Positions 18,962 through 29,300 are shown, numbered from the stretch's first letter. The stretch: DNA of 64,000 nucleotides from Saprospiraceae bacterium (GCA_016717145.1 JADKGD010000033.1:25241-89240); one strand, 5' to 3'. Numbers and translations: made by a program. The notes: generated from the letters alone by a model not told the origin.

Positions 18962-20865
18962 TGTTGGCGTTTTGTCATCATACCCATATTATCTATTAAA
19001 ATAAAACCTTCTGATTCAAATTTTTTTATGGCATTTATGACCCTTCTGCGTTTATTAAATGGATAAATATTTGTATAATTTTTAATATTAATACTGGATA
19101 TCAAAATGGTTTTTATCAGATGATCATATATCATTTTAATTTGTTCAGGACTTATGGTTGATTCTGTTACACCCAAACAAATATCGCATTTGCCACAGTT
19201 AATTCCTTTTTCTCCGAAGTATTCAACAATTATTTTTTGCCTGCAAAATTTTTCTTCCTTCAAAAAATCTATCATTGCATTAAGCCTGTCTCCTGCAAGT
19301 TTTTTTCTTTGATCATAAGACTTTTTATCAATCCAAAAATCTATTTCCTCAGGTCTGGCTTTAAGAAACGTTATTTGAGGAGCGGACGAACGTGGCAAAT
19401 AGGAAATGATGCCTTCGGATTTCAGCACATTAAGATAATGGATTAATTCAATCTCTTCAATTTTAAGTTCATTGGCTATATTAGTTTCATCAATTCTTAC
19501 CGCATCCATAAATAATCCTTCATACTTTCTAAGCAGATAGGTTAATATGTTATTTTTAACTGAGGCCAACGAGTCATTAAATAGCAAAGATGTGTGATCG
19601 GTAATGATCATAATTTTTGAAGGCTCTTTATATGCTTCAGACATATAAACCCAGCCTTCTTTCTCCAGAATATTTATGGTATGGAAAATTTTTTTGACTG
19701 GAATTTTGATAGACTCTGAAAAATCCATCATGTTAAAATCGTAACTTTCATTGACACCTGAACCAAAAGCAACTTTATGAAATCTGCACAATTTATCATA
19801 AACCATAGCAATAAAATCTATTGGCGGATATTGGTCTTCAAAACCTGAAACAGCATAATTTATGTCTGTGGCATCAATTATTGTAACTGCATAAGACTCT
19901 TTCCCATCCCTTCCTGCTCTACCTGCCTCCTGATAATATTCTTCAATACTTGGGGCGACATCAAGGTGTACAACAAGCCGGACATCAGATTTATCTATAC
20001 CCATTCCAAAGGCATTGGTAGACACCATTAACCTAACTTTATTTGACATCCATACCCGTTGATTCTTTTCGCGGAGGCTACGCTCCATTCCGCCATGGTA
20101 GGATACACATGAGTGACCATGGTACGATAGCCACTGAGCAACTTCGATTGTTTCCTTTCTGTTTCTAACGTAAATCAGACTACAGCCCTTAACTTTGGTC
20201 AGCAGCTGGATCAATTCGCTTCGTTTATTTTCGGTGTGAATGATCGTGATACTTAAATTTTCTCTCTTATAACTTTTTTTAAATATGACTGGTTTTTTAA
20301 GCCCGAGCTTAACAATGATATCCTCAGTCACCTTATCAGTTGCTGTTGCTGTAAGAGCTATAATTGGAACATCGGGATGAATTTCTCTTAATTTTGGTAT
20401 GTTAAAATATGACGGTCTAAAATCATATCCCCATTGAGAAATGCAATGAGCTTCATCTACCGCAATAAGGCTCAACTTGATTTTATAAATTCTGGTAATA
20501 AAGATTTCGGATAAAATTCTTTCAGGTGATATATACAGAATTTTCAAATCGCCATAGACATAATTATCCAGGATTCTATCGATCTCTTTGTAGGACAAGT
20601 TAGAATGTAGCGACTTTGCTTTGATACCTTTTGATACTAACGTATCAACCTGGTCCTGCATCAGCGCTATGAGTGGAGAAATAACAAGTGTTTTACCTTC
20701 TGAAACCAAGGCGGGAACCTGAAAACAGATAGATTTTCCGCCACCAGTGGGCAATAATGCTAATGTATCTTTGTTGTTTAAAATCGACTGGATGATATCC
20801 TCCTGAGGATATCTAAATTCGTCATAGCCCCAATATTGTTTTAAAATTGTTTTAGCATATTCCAA
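18958..20865 (-). CDS. recQ: RecQ-family ATP-dependent DNA helicase
   Basis: 635 residues. Walker A at 40-45 (TGGGKS), DEAH box followed by CISQWGYDFRPSY, motif III TATAT, motif V/VI in FGMGIDK and QEAGRAGRDG. The RecQ zinc-binding segment follows (FCRQ...CGKCDIC), then a winged-helix region. No HRDC domain is seen, so it is one of the shorter RecQs. 3'-5' unwinding in repair and replication restart. Probably the first gene of a two-gene transcript with the glycosyltransferase. Confidence 0.93.
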   Translation of the reverse strand: MEYAKTILKQYWGYDEFRYPQEDIIQSILNNKDTLALLPTGGGKSICFQVPALVSEGKTLVISPLIALMQDQVDTLVSKGIKAKSLHSNLSYKEIDRILDNYVYGDLKILYISPERILSEIFITRIYKIKLSLIAVDEAHCISQWGYDFRPSYFNIPKLREIHPDVPIIALTATATDKVTEDIIVKLGLKKPVIFKKSYKRENLSITIIHTENKRSELIQLLTKVKGCSLIYVRNRKETIEVAQWLSYHGHSCVSYHGGMERSLREKNQRVWMSNKVRLMVSTNAFGMGIDKSDVRLVVHLDVAPSIEEYYQEAGRAGRDGKESYAVTIIDATDINYAVSGFEDQYPPIDFIAMVYDKLCRFHKVAFGSGVNESYDFNMMDFSESIKIPVKKIFHTINILEKEGWVYMSEAYKEPSKIMIITDHTSLLFNDSLASVKNNILTYLLRKYEGLFMDAVRIDETNIANELKIEEIELIHYLNVLKSEGIISYLPRSSAPQITFLKARPEEIDFWIDKKSYDQRKKLAGDRLNAMIDFLKEEKFCRQKIIVEYFGEKGINCGKCDICLGVTESTISPEQIKMIYDHLIKTILISSINIKNYTNIYPFNKRRRVINAIKKFESEGFILIDNMGMMTKRQQ

Positions 20866-20890
20866 TCGAGGGTATTTATTTAAGCCATTT

Positions 20891-21766
20891 TTAAAACTTA
20901 GGACAGTTTACTTTGCCTCTTCTTTTAAAGCCATTACTTCCATTGTTGAGCATTACATTCAGAGAAATCATACTTACAATATAATAGTCTTTAATTTTTT
21001 GTCCGCCTCGTATAGTTCCGGTAGGTAATTGTACTGGTTCGGTTTGTCCAAAGTATTCATTCATTCTGTTACCTAAATTTGCTGCCAAAGTACCATTTAT
21101 GACCTTTAATTCTTCATAATTAACATATTTTCCACTAAGATCATCAAGATAATCTGTAAATGTCCTTCTGAGAATTATTTCTGCACTTATATTTACAGAT
21201 TCACTTATCATAATTTTAGCGCCCCCTCCGACAGGAATACTAAAATTATATAAGCTATATTTACTACCATAAACAGAGTTGCCCTGACCTTCTGTTCCCA
21301 AAGGTTGTAATCTGATTTCATTTCCACGGAAAGTGGTGACAGGGTCAAATTTGAAACCAGCCAATCCCAAAGTAAAATATGGTAAAAATACAGAACTGCC
21401 AGCCTCGGTATTAATGCCGAATACGTAAAGTTCGCCCATTATTGCCAATTCCGTAATACTCGATTTGAAACTCAGGTTTCGAATTTTTTGCCATTCAAGA
21501 GATGAATTGGCATCGTAGCCCTTCAGGGTTCCAAAACAAAAAGAGCCTCTTATGCCAAAATAATTTTTATAAATTTTTCTAGCTGCAATTTGAACGGCAA
21601 ACCCACTATTGTTGGATAAGTTCGTTGCAAGACTAGGGGCATTTAAATCACCCCAATAAGTAGAAAACCCCATGCCTATGCCAATTTCAGTATATTGGGC
21701 ATTATTTTTGTTGTTTATGGAAAGACAAAATGCCAATACCAAAAAAACAGATGAGATGTTTTTCAT
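20891..21766 (-). CDS. DUF6089-family outer-membrane beta-barrel protein
   Basis: Using the methionine at 21766 gives a clean signal peptide (MKNISSVFLVLAFC...NNAQ); an in-frame start 18 codons earlier would put a poor leader in front. The mature protein begins YTEIGIGMGFSTYWGDLN, the usual opening of DUF6089 barrels, and continues with alternating amphipathic strands (GIRGSFCFGTL, FLPYFTLGLAGFKF, SIPVGGGAKIMISESVNISAEI). Members are often gliding/T9SS-associated or of unknown function in Bacteroidota. No role can be assigned here. Confidence 0.8.
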   Translation of the reverse strand: MKNISSVFLVLAFCLSINNKNNAQYTEIGIGMGFSTYWGDLNAPSLATNLSNNSGFAVQIAARKIYKNYFGIRGSFCFGTLKGYDANSSLEWQKIRNLSFKSSITELAIMGELYVFGINTEAGSSVFLPYFTLGLAGFKFDPVTTFRGNEIRLQPLGTEGQGNSVYGSKYSLYNFSIPVGGGAKIMISESVNISAEIILRRTFTDYLDDLSGKYVNYEELKVINGTLAANLGNRMNEYFGQTEPVQLPTGTIRGGQKIKDYYIVSMISLNVMLNNGSNGFKRRGKVNCPKF

Positions 21767-22099
21767 TTCAATCATTTTAATAATGGAGATATTAAAGAAA
21801 TTTACTTTCTCAAATCCCATTGGTTCCTAAATTTTGAAGACCTGTAAAAAACTAAATACATTTTATTTTCTGCGTCCGAATCCGCACAAAAGAAAAAGTT
21901 TATCTATAAAAATTAATAGTTTGTCAAAAAAAGACGATTACTAAAACATTATGCACTATAATAAACTTTATTATATACCTAAATATTATTTAGAAACGTA
22001 AATTTGATGTTTTTTTTTAAAATTATTTTTTAACAAACCAAATAATATATACTAAAATATTTTACAAAAGTATATATGTTTAAACAAATTTCATAACGT
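21767..22099. other. Intergenic, about 333 bases, divergent promoters expected
   Basis: Strongly AT-rich spacer between the divergent DUF6089 and subtilase genes. TAAATTTG at 21999-22006 matches the -7 consensus for the subtilase, without a clear -33 element. No hairpin or coding pattern found. Confidence 0.4.
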
Positions 22100-23764
22100 A
22101 TGAAGATTTATTTTAATGTATTATCATTTTTTTTCCTTTCAATTTCAGTCATTTTGGCTCAAGGAACTGTACCTAATGATTGGTATTATGGAAACCCCGG
22201 AGAAGGATACAATGGTATTTCGATGAGAAAAGCATATAGTGAGTTTTTAAAGGACAAAAAAACTAAAACTGTTATTGTCGCGGTAATTGATTCAGGTATT
22301 GATATTGAACACGAAGATCTTGCAGCCAATATATGGGTGAATCAGGGAGAAATTCCAAATAATGGGCTCGATGATGATAAAAATGGCTATGTTGATGATG
22401 TACATGGTTGGAACTTTATTGGTGGTCCCGATGGTAAAAATGTCGGGCATGACACATATGAAGCCACTCGGGTTTACGGTGCGCTCAAATATAAATTCGA
22501 AAATGCAAATCCTGCCGCATTAAACAAACAACAAAAAAAGGAATACGACATTTATATTAAAGCAAAAGAAAATGTTGATAAAGAAGTTGCAAAAGCAAAA
22601 GCCAATATTTCTCAACTTGACATGGTTGAAGCAAAAGTCATGTCATCACTTGACGCTTTGTCCAAAGCACTAAATGGAAAAAGTTTTATAATGGCAAATA
22701 TTGATAGTATTGATGTGACAGGTAATCAGGAGTTAACCATGGCCAAAAATATTGCTGCTCAATACCTTACTGCTTCTGATGTGAGATCAATTGAAGGGAT
22801 CAAGGAAGTTATAAAGGGAGAAATCAATGAAGATAAAAATGGAGCAAAAACAAAACTGGAGTATGCATTTAATCCAGATTTTGATCCAAGAAAAACGATT
22901 GTAAAAGACAATTATGCCGATCCAACAGAAAGATACTATGGAAATAATAATGTAGAAGGTCCCGATCCATTACATGGTACTCATGTGGGTGGCATCATTG
23001 GCGCTGTGAGAAATAATGATATAGGTATGGATGGTATTGCATCAAATGTTAAAATAATGTCCGTAAGGGCTGTTCCTGATGGAGATGAGCGCGATAAAGA
23101 TGTCGCCAATGCCATCAGATATGCAGTGGATAATGGAGCAACCATAATTAATATGAGTTTCGGAAAAGGATTTGGCACAAACAAGGATCTTGTGGATGAA
23201 GCTGTTAAGTATGCTGCAAAAAAAGATGTTCTTTTAGTGCATGCTGCCGGAAACTCCGGGCAGAATAATGATGTTACAACCAACTATCCTAATGCTAATT
23301 ATGAAAAGAAGAGTGGGTTTTTATGTAAAAAACAAAGGAGAGCAAAAAACTGGGTTGAAGTTGGCGCTTTAAATTACAAAACAGGGGAGGATGCAGCTGC
23401 CCCATTTTCAAATTATGGTGTAAAGGAAGTAGATCTATTTGCTCCGGGAATGAAAATATATTCTACCATGCCAAACAACGAATATGCTCCTTTGCAGGGC
23501 ACAAGTATGGCTTCACCGGTAGTGGCAGGAGTTGCAGCTACTATAAGGTCGGTATTTCCAGCATTAACAGCCGAACAGGTTAAAGAGGTTCTATTGTCAT
23601 CTGTTACACCCATTACTGAGGAAGTAAGACTCCCAGGTAGTAAGACAGATAAAATAAGTTTTTCAAAGCTAAGCGTTACCGGAGGAACTGTAAATCTGGA
23701 TAAAGCGCTGATAATGGCATCAAAAATGAAGGGTAAGAAAAAAATAAAAGAAGTAAAAGCATAA
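22100..23764 (+). CDS. Secreted S8 subtilisin-like serine protease with a large insert
   Basis: 554 residues, signal peptide 1-20 (VILA-QGT). The catalytic triad is visible as D64 (VIDSGID), H292 (HGTHVGG) and S469 (GTSMASPVVAG). The oxyanion Asn lies in HAAGNSGQNN. In ordinary subtilases D and H are about 30-50 residues apart; here 228 residues separate them, filled with a Lys/Glu/Ala-rich, probably helical segment. No inhibitor propeptide or T9SS sorting domain was found, and the C-terminus is Lys-rich. Periplasmic or secreted protein degradation is expected. Confidence 0.9.
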   Translation: MKIYFNVLSFFFLSISVILAQGTVPNDWYYGNPGEGYNGISMRKAYSEFLKDKKTKTVIVAVIDSGIDIEHEDLAANIWVNQGEIPNNGLDDDKNGYVDDVHGWNFIGGPDGKNVGHDTYEATRVYGALKYKFENANPAALNKQQKKEYDIYIKAKENVDKEVAKAKANISQLDMVEAKVMSSLDALSKALNGKSFIMANIDSIDVTGNQELTMAKNIAAQYLTASDVRSIEGIKEVIKGEINEDKNGAKTKLEYAFNPDFDPRKTIVKDNYADPTERYYGNNNVEGPDPLHGTHVGGIIGAVRNNDIGMDGIASNVKIMSVRAVPDGDERDKDVANAIRYAVDNGATIINMSFGKGFGTNKDLVDEAVKYAAKKDVLLVHAAGNSGQNNDVTTNYPNANYEKKSGFLCKKQRRAKNWVEVGALNYKTGEDAAAPFSNYGVKEVDLFAPGMKIYSTMPNNEYAPLQGTSMASPVVAGVAATIRSVFPALTAEQVKEVLLSSVTPITEEVRLPGSKTDKISFSKLSVTGGTVNLDKALIMASKMKGKKKIKEVKA

Positions 23765-23783
23765 TATTAGCCATTGAATAATT

Positions 23784-23828
23784 AAAGACTGAATTTGGGG
23801 TATGTCCGAAATCCAGTCTTTATTTTTT
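23784..23828 (+). terminator. Intrinsic terminator after the subtilase gene
   Basis: Arms AAAGACTGAATTT (23784-23796) and AAATCCAGTCTTT (23809-23821) pair over 13 bp with one mismatch, followed by a T-rich run. Confidence 0.8.
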
Positions 23829-23887
23829 TATTGATCAAATTGATATAAAATTATTTTAAAAGTCATTTAATTAATTTAACCAAAATT

Positions 23888-24394
23888 ATGGACGAGCTGA
23901 AATATCCAATTGGTAAATTTGCCTATGATGTTGATGTGCCTGTTGCAAAATGGGTCCAAATCATTCATGAATTCCCCAATCAGTTGAACGATGTGCTTAA
24001 ATCTTCAAATGAAGAACAATTGGACAATCAATATCGACCCGATGGCTGGACAGGAAGACAAGTAGTTCATCATGTGGCAGATAGTCATAGTCATGCCTTG
24101 ATTCGATTTAAGTGGTCGCTGACTGAAAATAGACCTGTTATCAAGCCATATTTAGAAAATGAATATGCAAAACTGGCGGATTATAGCTTACCTGTTGAAT
24201 CTGCATTATTGATTCTTTCCGGTGTACACCTAAAATGGCATTACATTATGTCAAAAATGGAGAAAATAGATTGGGAAAGAGGGTATGATCATCCACAGTC
24301 AAACAAATTTTTTTCTCTAAATGAAGCTGCAGCATTATATGCCTGGCATTGTATGCACCATTTAGGGCACATAAAAATTTGTTGTTCAAAGTAA
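23888..24394 (+). CDS. DinB/YfiT-family putative metal-dependent hydrolase or transferase
   Basis: 168 residues starting MDELKYPIGKF, the typical YfiT opening. The four-helix DinB fold is indicated by WTGRQVVHHVADSHSHA and the C-terminal YAWHCMHHLGHI, which supply the three His metal ligands. Family members include bacillithiol- and other thiol S-transferases; the substrate in this organism is unknown. Single gene between the subtilase terminator and a convergent gene. Confidence 0.85.
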   Translation: MDELKYPIGKFAYDVDVPVAKWVQIIHEFPNQLNDVLKSSNEEQLDNQYRPDGWTGRQVVHHVADSHSHALIRFKWSLTENRPVIKPYLENEYAKLADYSLPVESALLILSGVHLKWHYIMSKMEKIDWERGYDHPQSNKFFSLNEAAALYAWHCMHHLGHIKICCSK

Positions 24395-24442
24395 ATTATT
24401 GCCACAAGCAATTGAAGATAATAATTTTCTAAATATAACTGG

Positions 24443-26596
24443 TTAATTACTTTTATATATTTTTTTAATAAAAGTTTCCTGTGTAGTTTTTATTAATACA
24501 GTATACAAGCCATCAGGCAATGGTGTTGCATTAATGCTTTTTTCGATTTGACTGTCAAAAAAAACCTGCGTTTCCAGGTTGTGTCCTATTGCATTTATTA
24601 AAGTGATTTCCATAATGGGAAAAGGAGTGGAAATGGTAAAAATTCCACTACTTGGATTAGGAAATATATTGATGACCTTTGATTGTGGCAGTTCTGCTGA
24701 AGAGGATAGAAATGAAATACAATCTGTTTGCGTGATGCAGAAATCACCTTTAATTAGTGCGTAGTAGCTCCCAGTTTTTTTAGGCTTAAATGTAGGCATA
24801 AATGTAGTTTCGACAAGCATATCAGTTTTGCAATCAAACCAATCATATTGTTTACTTGCTTCATTTACATGTATTTGTCCTTCTTCATACCATATTGCTT
24901 TTAAGGGGCATGGTAGATCTGAAACAATTGTATTTAGCACTTTATTAGTATGAATAGGCATATTTTTGTCAAAATATATCGAGGCGATGTTAAAAATTTT
25001 ATCACCTTCCTGAATGTTATCTTTTTGTTCTAATGTAAAGGAAACATATCCCTGACTAGCCCTGAAATTTGATGTACTTTCCGGTAATATAATTTCATTA
25101 AAAATAAAATTTAATGAATCACCTTTTATCAATATGTTTACATTATGACTGGCACTTTTTATACAAAATGAATTTGGATCAAGGCCTTTGTCCAAAACAT
25201 CAAGTATTCTGACAAAAAACGATGTATCATTTCCTGTGTTCTGAAATCTTATTGTGTAGTCAAGGATTTCTTTTCTCAGAGTATAATTTTCTTGGCCAAT
25301 TCTATCTGGATGGACGCTAATATCATTAGGATCATAACTGCATCGAATAACATCACCATAATATTTTTTGTAAAGGGTGTCACCTTCGGAAGAAATTAAA
25401 TAAGCATAAAAATGCAAACTATCACTAATACTTGTTGCAGCGGGAATTTTAATATCAATTCCGGGATCAAAATAATGCCCTGAAAATATTTCTGTAACTT
25501 TCCACACCAGTTCGTTTTGTGTATTGGAAAACGACGGTAAGATTTTAGAGGATACTGTAACTCTTTCATCAAATTTTATGCTTAAATATCCGTTCAGCTT
25601 TATGGATGAATTGTTCAATAATGTAGTATGAAAACTTATTGAATTGTTGCACCTCAAAAAGCTTGGGTTTATAGATATTTTACCCGAAGATTCAGTTGTA
25701 GAAAGAGGATAAAAACCAATTTCTTCTGTATGAATATGGGCCGATAGTTTAATGATTCTATCAACTGTTTGTTTTTCCCATTCTCCAAATGGTGCCGATA
25801 TTTGAACATTATAAGAACCCGTATCTAAGTGTATACTGAATTTGCCAAAAGCATCCGAGTAAGTTGTAAAGCCTAAATCTTTAAAATCTATTTTGCAAAA
25901 TGGGAATGATCCATCCTGAATACTATCAAATTTTCCGTTTTTTGAGATATCAGTATAAGTTAGTATGTTTAATATATTGTCACAATTATCCCCATTGTAA
26001 GTATAGATATTTCCCTTATATTTTTGAGTTACTCCACCGATGGTGAATCCATTGGAAAAATCTCCTCCTGCCATTCCGGCAGATGAAGAATTTGGATCTG
26101 AATCATTTTCAAAAAGCCTGGCTTCTCTGCCACAGAAGGTTGGAGAGATGCGAAGACTGAATAAAAGTAAACTATCACCTGATTTCAAATTATTATATTG
26201 TGCGGTTGGAGAAAGCGTTGGCACTATAGCATAAAAATCATGCGCGGGATCAGAAATAGGAGCAATAACAATGGAACCAATAGTCCATTTTGTGGGATTG
26301 ACTCCCGTATAGTTATTATTATTCTCTAATGGTAAATACTTTTTTGCCACTTCAAGCTTAGCATTTGTGGGTACAACTATTGTAAATTGGGCATTAAATT
26401 GGGTGCGATGAATTTGATTGCTTGCACTACCTTCCGTGATGACCAGATAACAATCATGTAGCAAGGTCAGTGAATTGTATTTTATCATGTATTTCACACC
26501 AGTAACCTGACTGCGTAAAAGATTAGAGGATAAAATTATACAGATTATAATACATCCCAATCTAATGAAATTTATAATGGGTAAACGCTGAAGCAT
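24443..26596 (-). CDS. Secreted protein with DUF7619-type repeat domain and T9SS C-terminal sorting signal
   Basis: 717 residues. Signal peptide 1-30. Residues about 30-190 look like a cohesin-type beta domain, followed by a carboxypeptidase-regulatory-like segment (GKFDSIQDGSFPF...). Around 420-560 lies the conserved YDPNDISVHP ... LDYTIRFQNTGND ... IASIYFDKN stretch of the DUF7619 'conserved repeat' domain. The last 75 residues are a type A sorting domain (INIFPNPSSGIFTIS ... LPDGLYTVLI...IKKIYKSN). The protein is therefore exported by the type IX system and anchored or released at the surface. Function unknown. Confidence 0.88.
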   Translation of the reverse strand: MLQRLPIINFIRLGCIIICIILSSNLLRSQVTGVKYMIKYNSLTLLHDCYLVITEGSASNQIHRTQFNAQFTIVVPTNAKLEVAKKYLPLENNNNYTGVNPTKWTIGSIVIAPISDPAHDFYAIVPTLSPTAQYNNLKSGDSLLLFSLRISPTFCGREARLFENDSDPNSSSAGMAGGDFSNGFTIGGVTQKYKGNIYTYNGDNCDNILNILTYTDISKNGKFDSIQDGSFPFCKIDFKDLGFTTYSDAFGKFSIHLDTGSYNVQISAPFGEWEKQTVDRIIKLSAHIHTEEIGFYPLSTTESSGKISINPSFLRCNNSISFHTTLLNNSSIKLNGYLSIKFDERVTVSSKILPSFSNTQNELVWKVTEIFSGHYFDPGIDIKIPAATSISDSLHFYAYLISSEGDTLYKKYYGDVIRCSYDPNDISVHPDRIGQENYTLRKEILDYTIRFQNTGNDTSFFVRILDVLDKGLDPNSFCIKSASHNVNILIKGDSLNFIFNEIILPESTSNFRASQGYVSFTLEQKDNIQEGDKIFNIASIYFDKNMPIHTNKVLNTIVSDLPCPLKAIWYEEGQIHVNEASKQYDWFDCKTDMLVETTFMPTFKPKKTGSYYALIKGDFCITQTDCISFLSSSAELPQSKVINIFPNPSSGIFTISTPFPIMEITLINAIGHNLETQVFFDSQIEKSINATPLPDGLYTVLIKTTQETFIKKIYKSN

Positions 26597-26989
26597 TATT
26601 TTGAATATTTAAGCTGTTGCAAAATATAAGACAGTTTATATAAATTAATTTTGTATATTTAATTTACAGCACAAATATACATACATATGTTTATTAACAA
26701 CTAATATATGTAAAAATAATTTAATATATATTGAATTAATTTTTTTTCCCAACTTTATTTTAGTAATATTCTGGTGTTTGGCCTTCAAATAATATAAGTT
26801 TATTATCGTTTCATAACTTAAAATTGGGTCGACATTAAACCTGCAAAAAGTTGGTATTGTAAGGACTGAAGTACTTAAATAAAAAAGGCAGTGATTTAAG
26901 CCACTGCCTGAAAATATCGAAATGTTTATTAACTAATAACTTTTTTTTAATCAATATTTGAAAAGCTAATTATTATAATTTATATTCAT
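26597..26989. other. Intergenic, 393 bases
   Basis: AT-rich spacer between two minus-strand genes. The only structure recognised is the terminator at 26881-26909; the rest should hold the promoter of the T9SS-exported protein gene. Confidence 0.4.
26881..26909 (-). terminator. Terminator of the haloperoxidase transcript
   Basis: Arms GGCAGTG (26887-26893) and CACTGCC (26902-26908). On the minus strand the hairpin is followed by six T, so it ends the transcript of the gene stopping at 26990. Confidence 0.8.
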
Positions 26990-28291
26990 TTATTGTGCTC
27001 CATCAACTATGGCTTTCGAAATTGTATATTCTGCAACTTTTTTACCGGCTTCCAAACCTGCCTCGCAATCAAACCTAAAGTGTATTCCACCATAAATCCG
27101 GGACTCTGATGCTTCTTGCGCCCAGGTAACAAATTGTGCCTTATCTGCTGGAAAAATATTAGATAACACGGTTGCCGCAGCTGCTGAAAAAGAACTATGA
27201 CCGGATGTGTAGCTTGGAAAATTTGGTGTGCCCAGTATGGTTTTGTACCCATTCATTACCTGGATTGGTCTTGGATAATGATAATAATATTTAGCATCCC
27301 AACAACTAATTCCGGCATCGTGGATTGCCATATTTAAATATGCATATACTCTGGCTGTTCGCAATGGATTCATTTTGTATTTTACGATATAATCTGTGGC
27401 AAATCTATTCCAATGTCCTGGAGGTGTGTAGGTACCAAGGCCATCTGACCACCAATTGGCAATTTTTCGTTGTTCATTGCTAAGATTTCCCTTTAATGAC
27501 AACAATTCATCAGCGGCTTTATTAAATTCAGCACTTCCAGGTGCCGGAGGAGGAAGAGGTCTTACTATTTCTACTGAAGGTACTGACCATAGTTTCAACT
27601 TACCATAAAATGGCGCAATGCCCACAGGTCGTCGCGGACTTTCCTGATTTACCCACTGCCATCCAAATCTGGTAAGTGCCGCTTGTGCCATTGAATCTGA
27701 AACAGCCTTAGTTGTTTGTGCTTTTGACATGCCATCAGTGGACGCACGTTTTGGTCTTTTAAACTTGTATTTATAGTGCCAGGATGCTATCAAGCCGTCA
27801 AATTGTGCTGTACTCAGGTAAGCAAAAGCCCTGCATGCGTATGGAGGATGTGCAAAAGGAAAGTATGGATATACATCTGGTTTAGCTGAACTTGGAGCAG
27901 GGTAACTACCATCAGCATTTGGCGCTGGTGTAAGATTATATTTTGCTGCCAATTCCCTGGCTATTTCATTCCATCTAATGATTGGGTTATTCCCCCAATA
28001 AGCTATAGACACTTTGTCTGTACCTGCTGTAATGCTTGTTTTCATAGCAATTAATTCTGATTTATAGCTGTCGGAAGTGATGCCTGCAGGTGCGTCAATG
28101 ATTATCTGCTCATTGTTAGTGAGTAAAATAGGTTTCCAATCACCTCCATTTTGATCAGTACCAGTAAACGAATATGGATCAAATTCGCTTCCTGTAGGAT
28201 AATCTTTTTCACAGGATACAAACAAAATTGTAATCAGCAAAGCTGAAAATAATGTATACTTTATGGTGTTCATTGTATTCGATATTGACAT
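26990..28291 (-). CDS. Vanadium-dependent haloperoxidase / PAP2-superfamily lipoprotein, copy 1
   Basis: 433 residues; a second Met at codon 7 (28273) gives a neater lipoprotein signal (ITILFVSC). The C-terminal third has the vanadate/phosphate-binding motifs: PSYTSGHSSFSAAAA and SRIYGGIHFRFDCEAG, with an upstream NRFATDYIVKYKMNPLR helix. Enzymes of this fold oxidise halides with H2O2 or hydrolyse phosphate esters; which one applies cannot be decided from sequence. Probably anchored in the periplasm. It starts 3 bases after the stop of the upstream outer-membrane gene, so the two form an operon; a second copy lies at 31504-32880. Confidence 0.87.
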   Translation of the reverse strand: MSISNTMNTIKYTLFSALLITILFVSCEKDYPTGSEFDPYSFTGTDQNGGDWKPILLTNNEQIIIDAPAGITSDSYKSELIAMKTSITAGTDKVSIAYWGNNPIIRWNEIARELAAKYNLTPAPNADGSYPAPSSAKPDVYPYFPFAHPPYACRAFAYLSTAQFDGLIASWHYKYKFKRPKRASTDGMSKAQTTKAVSDSMAQAALTRFGWQWVNQESPRRPVGIAPFYGKLKLWSVPSVEIVRPLPPPAPGSAEFNKAADELLSLKGNLSNEQRKIANWWSDGLGTYTPPGHWNRFATDYIVKYKMNPLRTARVYAYLNMAIHDAGISCWDAKYYYHYPRPIQVMNGYKTILGTPNFPSYTSGHSSFSAAAATVLSNIFPADKAQFVTWAQEASESRIYGGIHFRFDCEAGLEAGKKVAEYTISKAIVDGAQ

Positions 28292-28294
28292 TGA

Positions 28295-29254
28295 TTATTG
28301 GGCCGTTTGTTTTTTTGTATTAAATTGGTAGGTAAGTCCCCCTGAGATTATAGTTGATTTTCCGATATTTCTCCCTTCAAGAACTTTTGTGAATCCAGTA
28401 ATTATACTGAAGCCTTTAATAAATTTTGGAAAAAATCTAAGACTGGCATTAGCATTGCTTACATTCATTTTATTGGTTGGTTGAGGCGCGTTTTGTCTTC
28501 TGATGTCATCTCCGGATTGGGCAGTCTGCTTTATCACTGCTGCTTCCAGCTGGATGCTTCGACCAAGTAACCACATCCCGAGAGCAGCCTCTCCGACAGT
28601 TGCATTTGGTACATCCATGGTAGTTGTATAAATTCCTTTGTCTGCATAATAATATGATCGTTCGGCCTCTGTAGTTGTTCTGTATAAATATGCAAAACTT
28701 CCTCTTAAATACAAGCCGGATTTGTGCTCATATTTTAGGATAGCTCTCAGCGATAATTCATTGGTTCCAAGACCTAAATTCAGCGGCATATAATCAGACA
28801 GATAGTTTGTGGATGGAAGACTGTATCCTCCTGTAGCAAACGCTTGGAATGAACCATTTGGATTGTCAATATCCAAAACTTTGTATTTGGCAAATATACT
28901 GAAATCCTGAAATCCTGATACACCTGCCGATTGACCTCCGGATGCAGAGGTAGATATATAAGGCAAAGAGATGATGACATTCAATTTTTGAGTTAAGCCA
29001 TATGCAATCATTGGAACTATGTTATTTCTGGTCAAGGTTCCTATATTCTGATTATCTCTCAATAAGGTACCTTCCCAGTAATGATCCCATGTATCATGTT
29101 GATATATGGCGGCGATACATAGTTCGTTTTTTTTCATCATCAATGCATCAGTTGGACTTTGTGCCATGGAAATTTGACTTAAACCTAAGCAGTATATAAA
29201 AAGCACTGTGCTAAAGCCTTTTCGGGTAATCAGTTCTGTAAAGATTGGAATCAT
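28295..29254 (-). CDS. Outer-membrane beta-barrel protein, phenol-pathway transporter-like
   Basis: 319 residues, signal peptide ending near SMAQS (about residue 32). The body alternates amphipathic strands (VPMIAYGLTQKLNVIISLPY, GFQDFSIFAKYKVL, LRGSFAYLYRTT) and ends in an aromatic strand (GGLTYQF), followed by a short basic tail. The pattern resembles MetA-pathway/transporter-type barrels of unknown cargo. First gene of an operon with the adjacent haloperoxidase-like lipoprotein, suggesting uptake or efflux of its substrate or product (inference). Confidence 0.7.
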   Translation of the reverse strand: MIPIFTELITRKGFSTVLFIYCLGLSQISMAQSPTDALMMKKNELCIAAIYQHDTWDHYWEGTLLRDNQNIGTLTRNNIVPMIAYGLTQKLNVIISLPYISTSASGGQSAGVSGFQDFSIFAKYKVLDIDNPNGSFQAFATGGYSLPSTNYLSDYMPLNLGLGTNELSLRAILKYEHKSGLYLRGSFAYLYRTTTEAERSYYYADKGIYTTTMDVPNATVGEAALGMWLLGRSIQLEAAVIKQTAQSGDDIRRQNAPQPTNKMNVSNANASLRFFPKFIKGFSIITGFTKVLEGRNIGKSTIISGGLTYQFNTKKQTAQ

Positions 29255-29300
29255 AAATTATTTTATTTTGGCGACTTGCTTCAGAGCAGCTTTAAAAATG

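Noticed and set aside
23281..23764. T9SS sorting domain on the subtilase
   Set aside because: The C-terminus is a Lys-rich tail without the NPxxG-type strand pattern of sorting domains.
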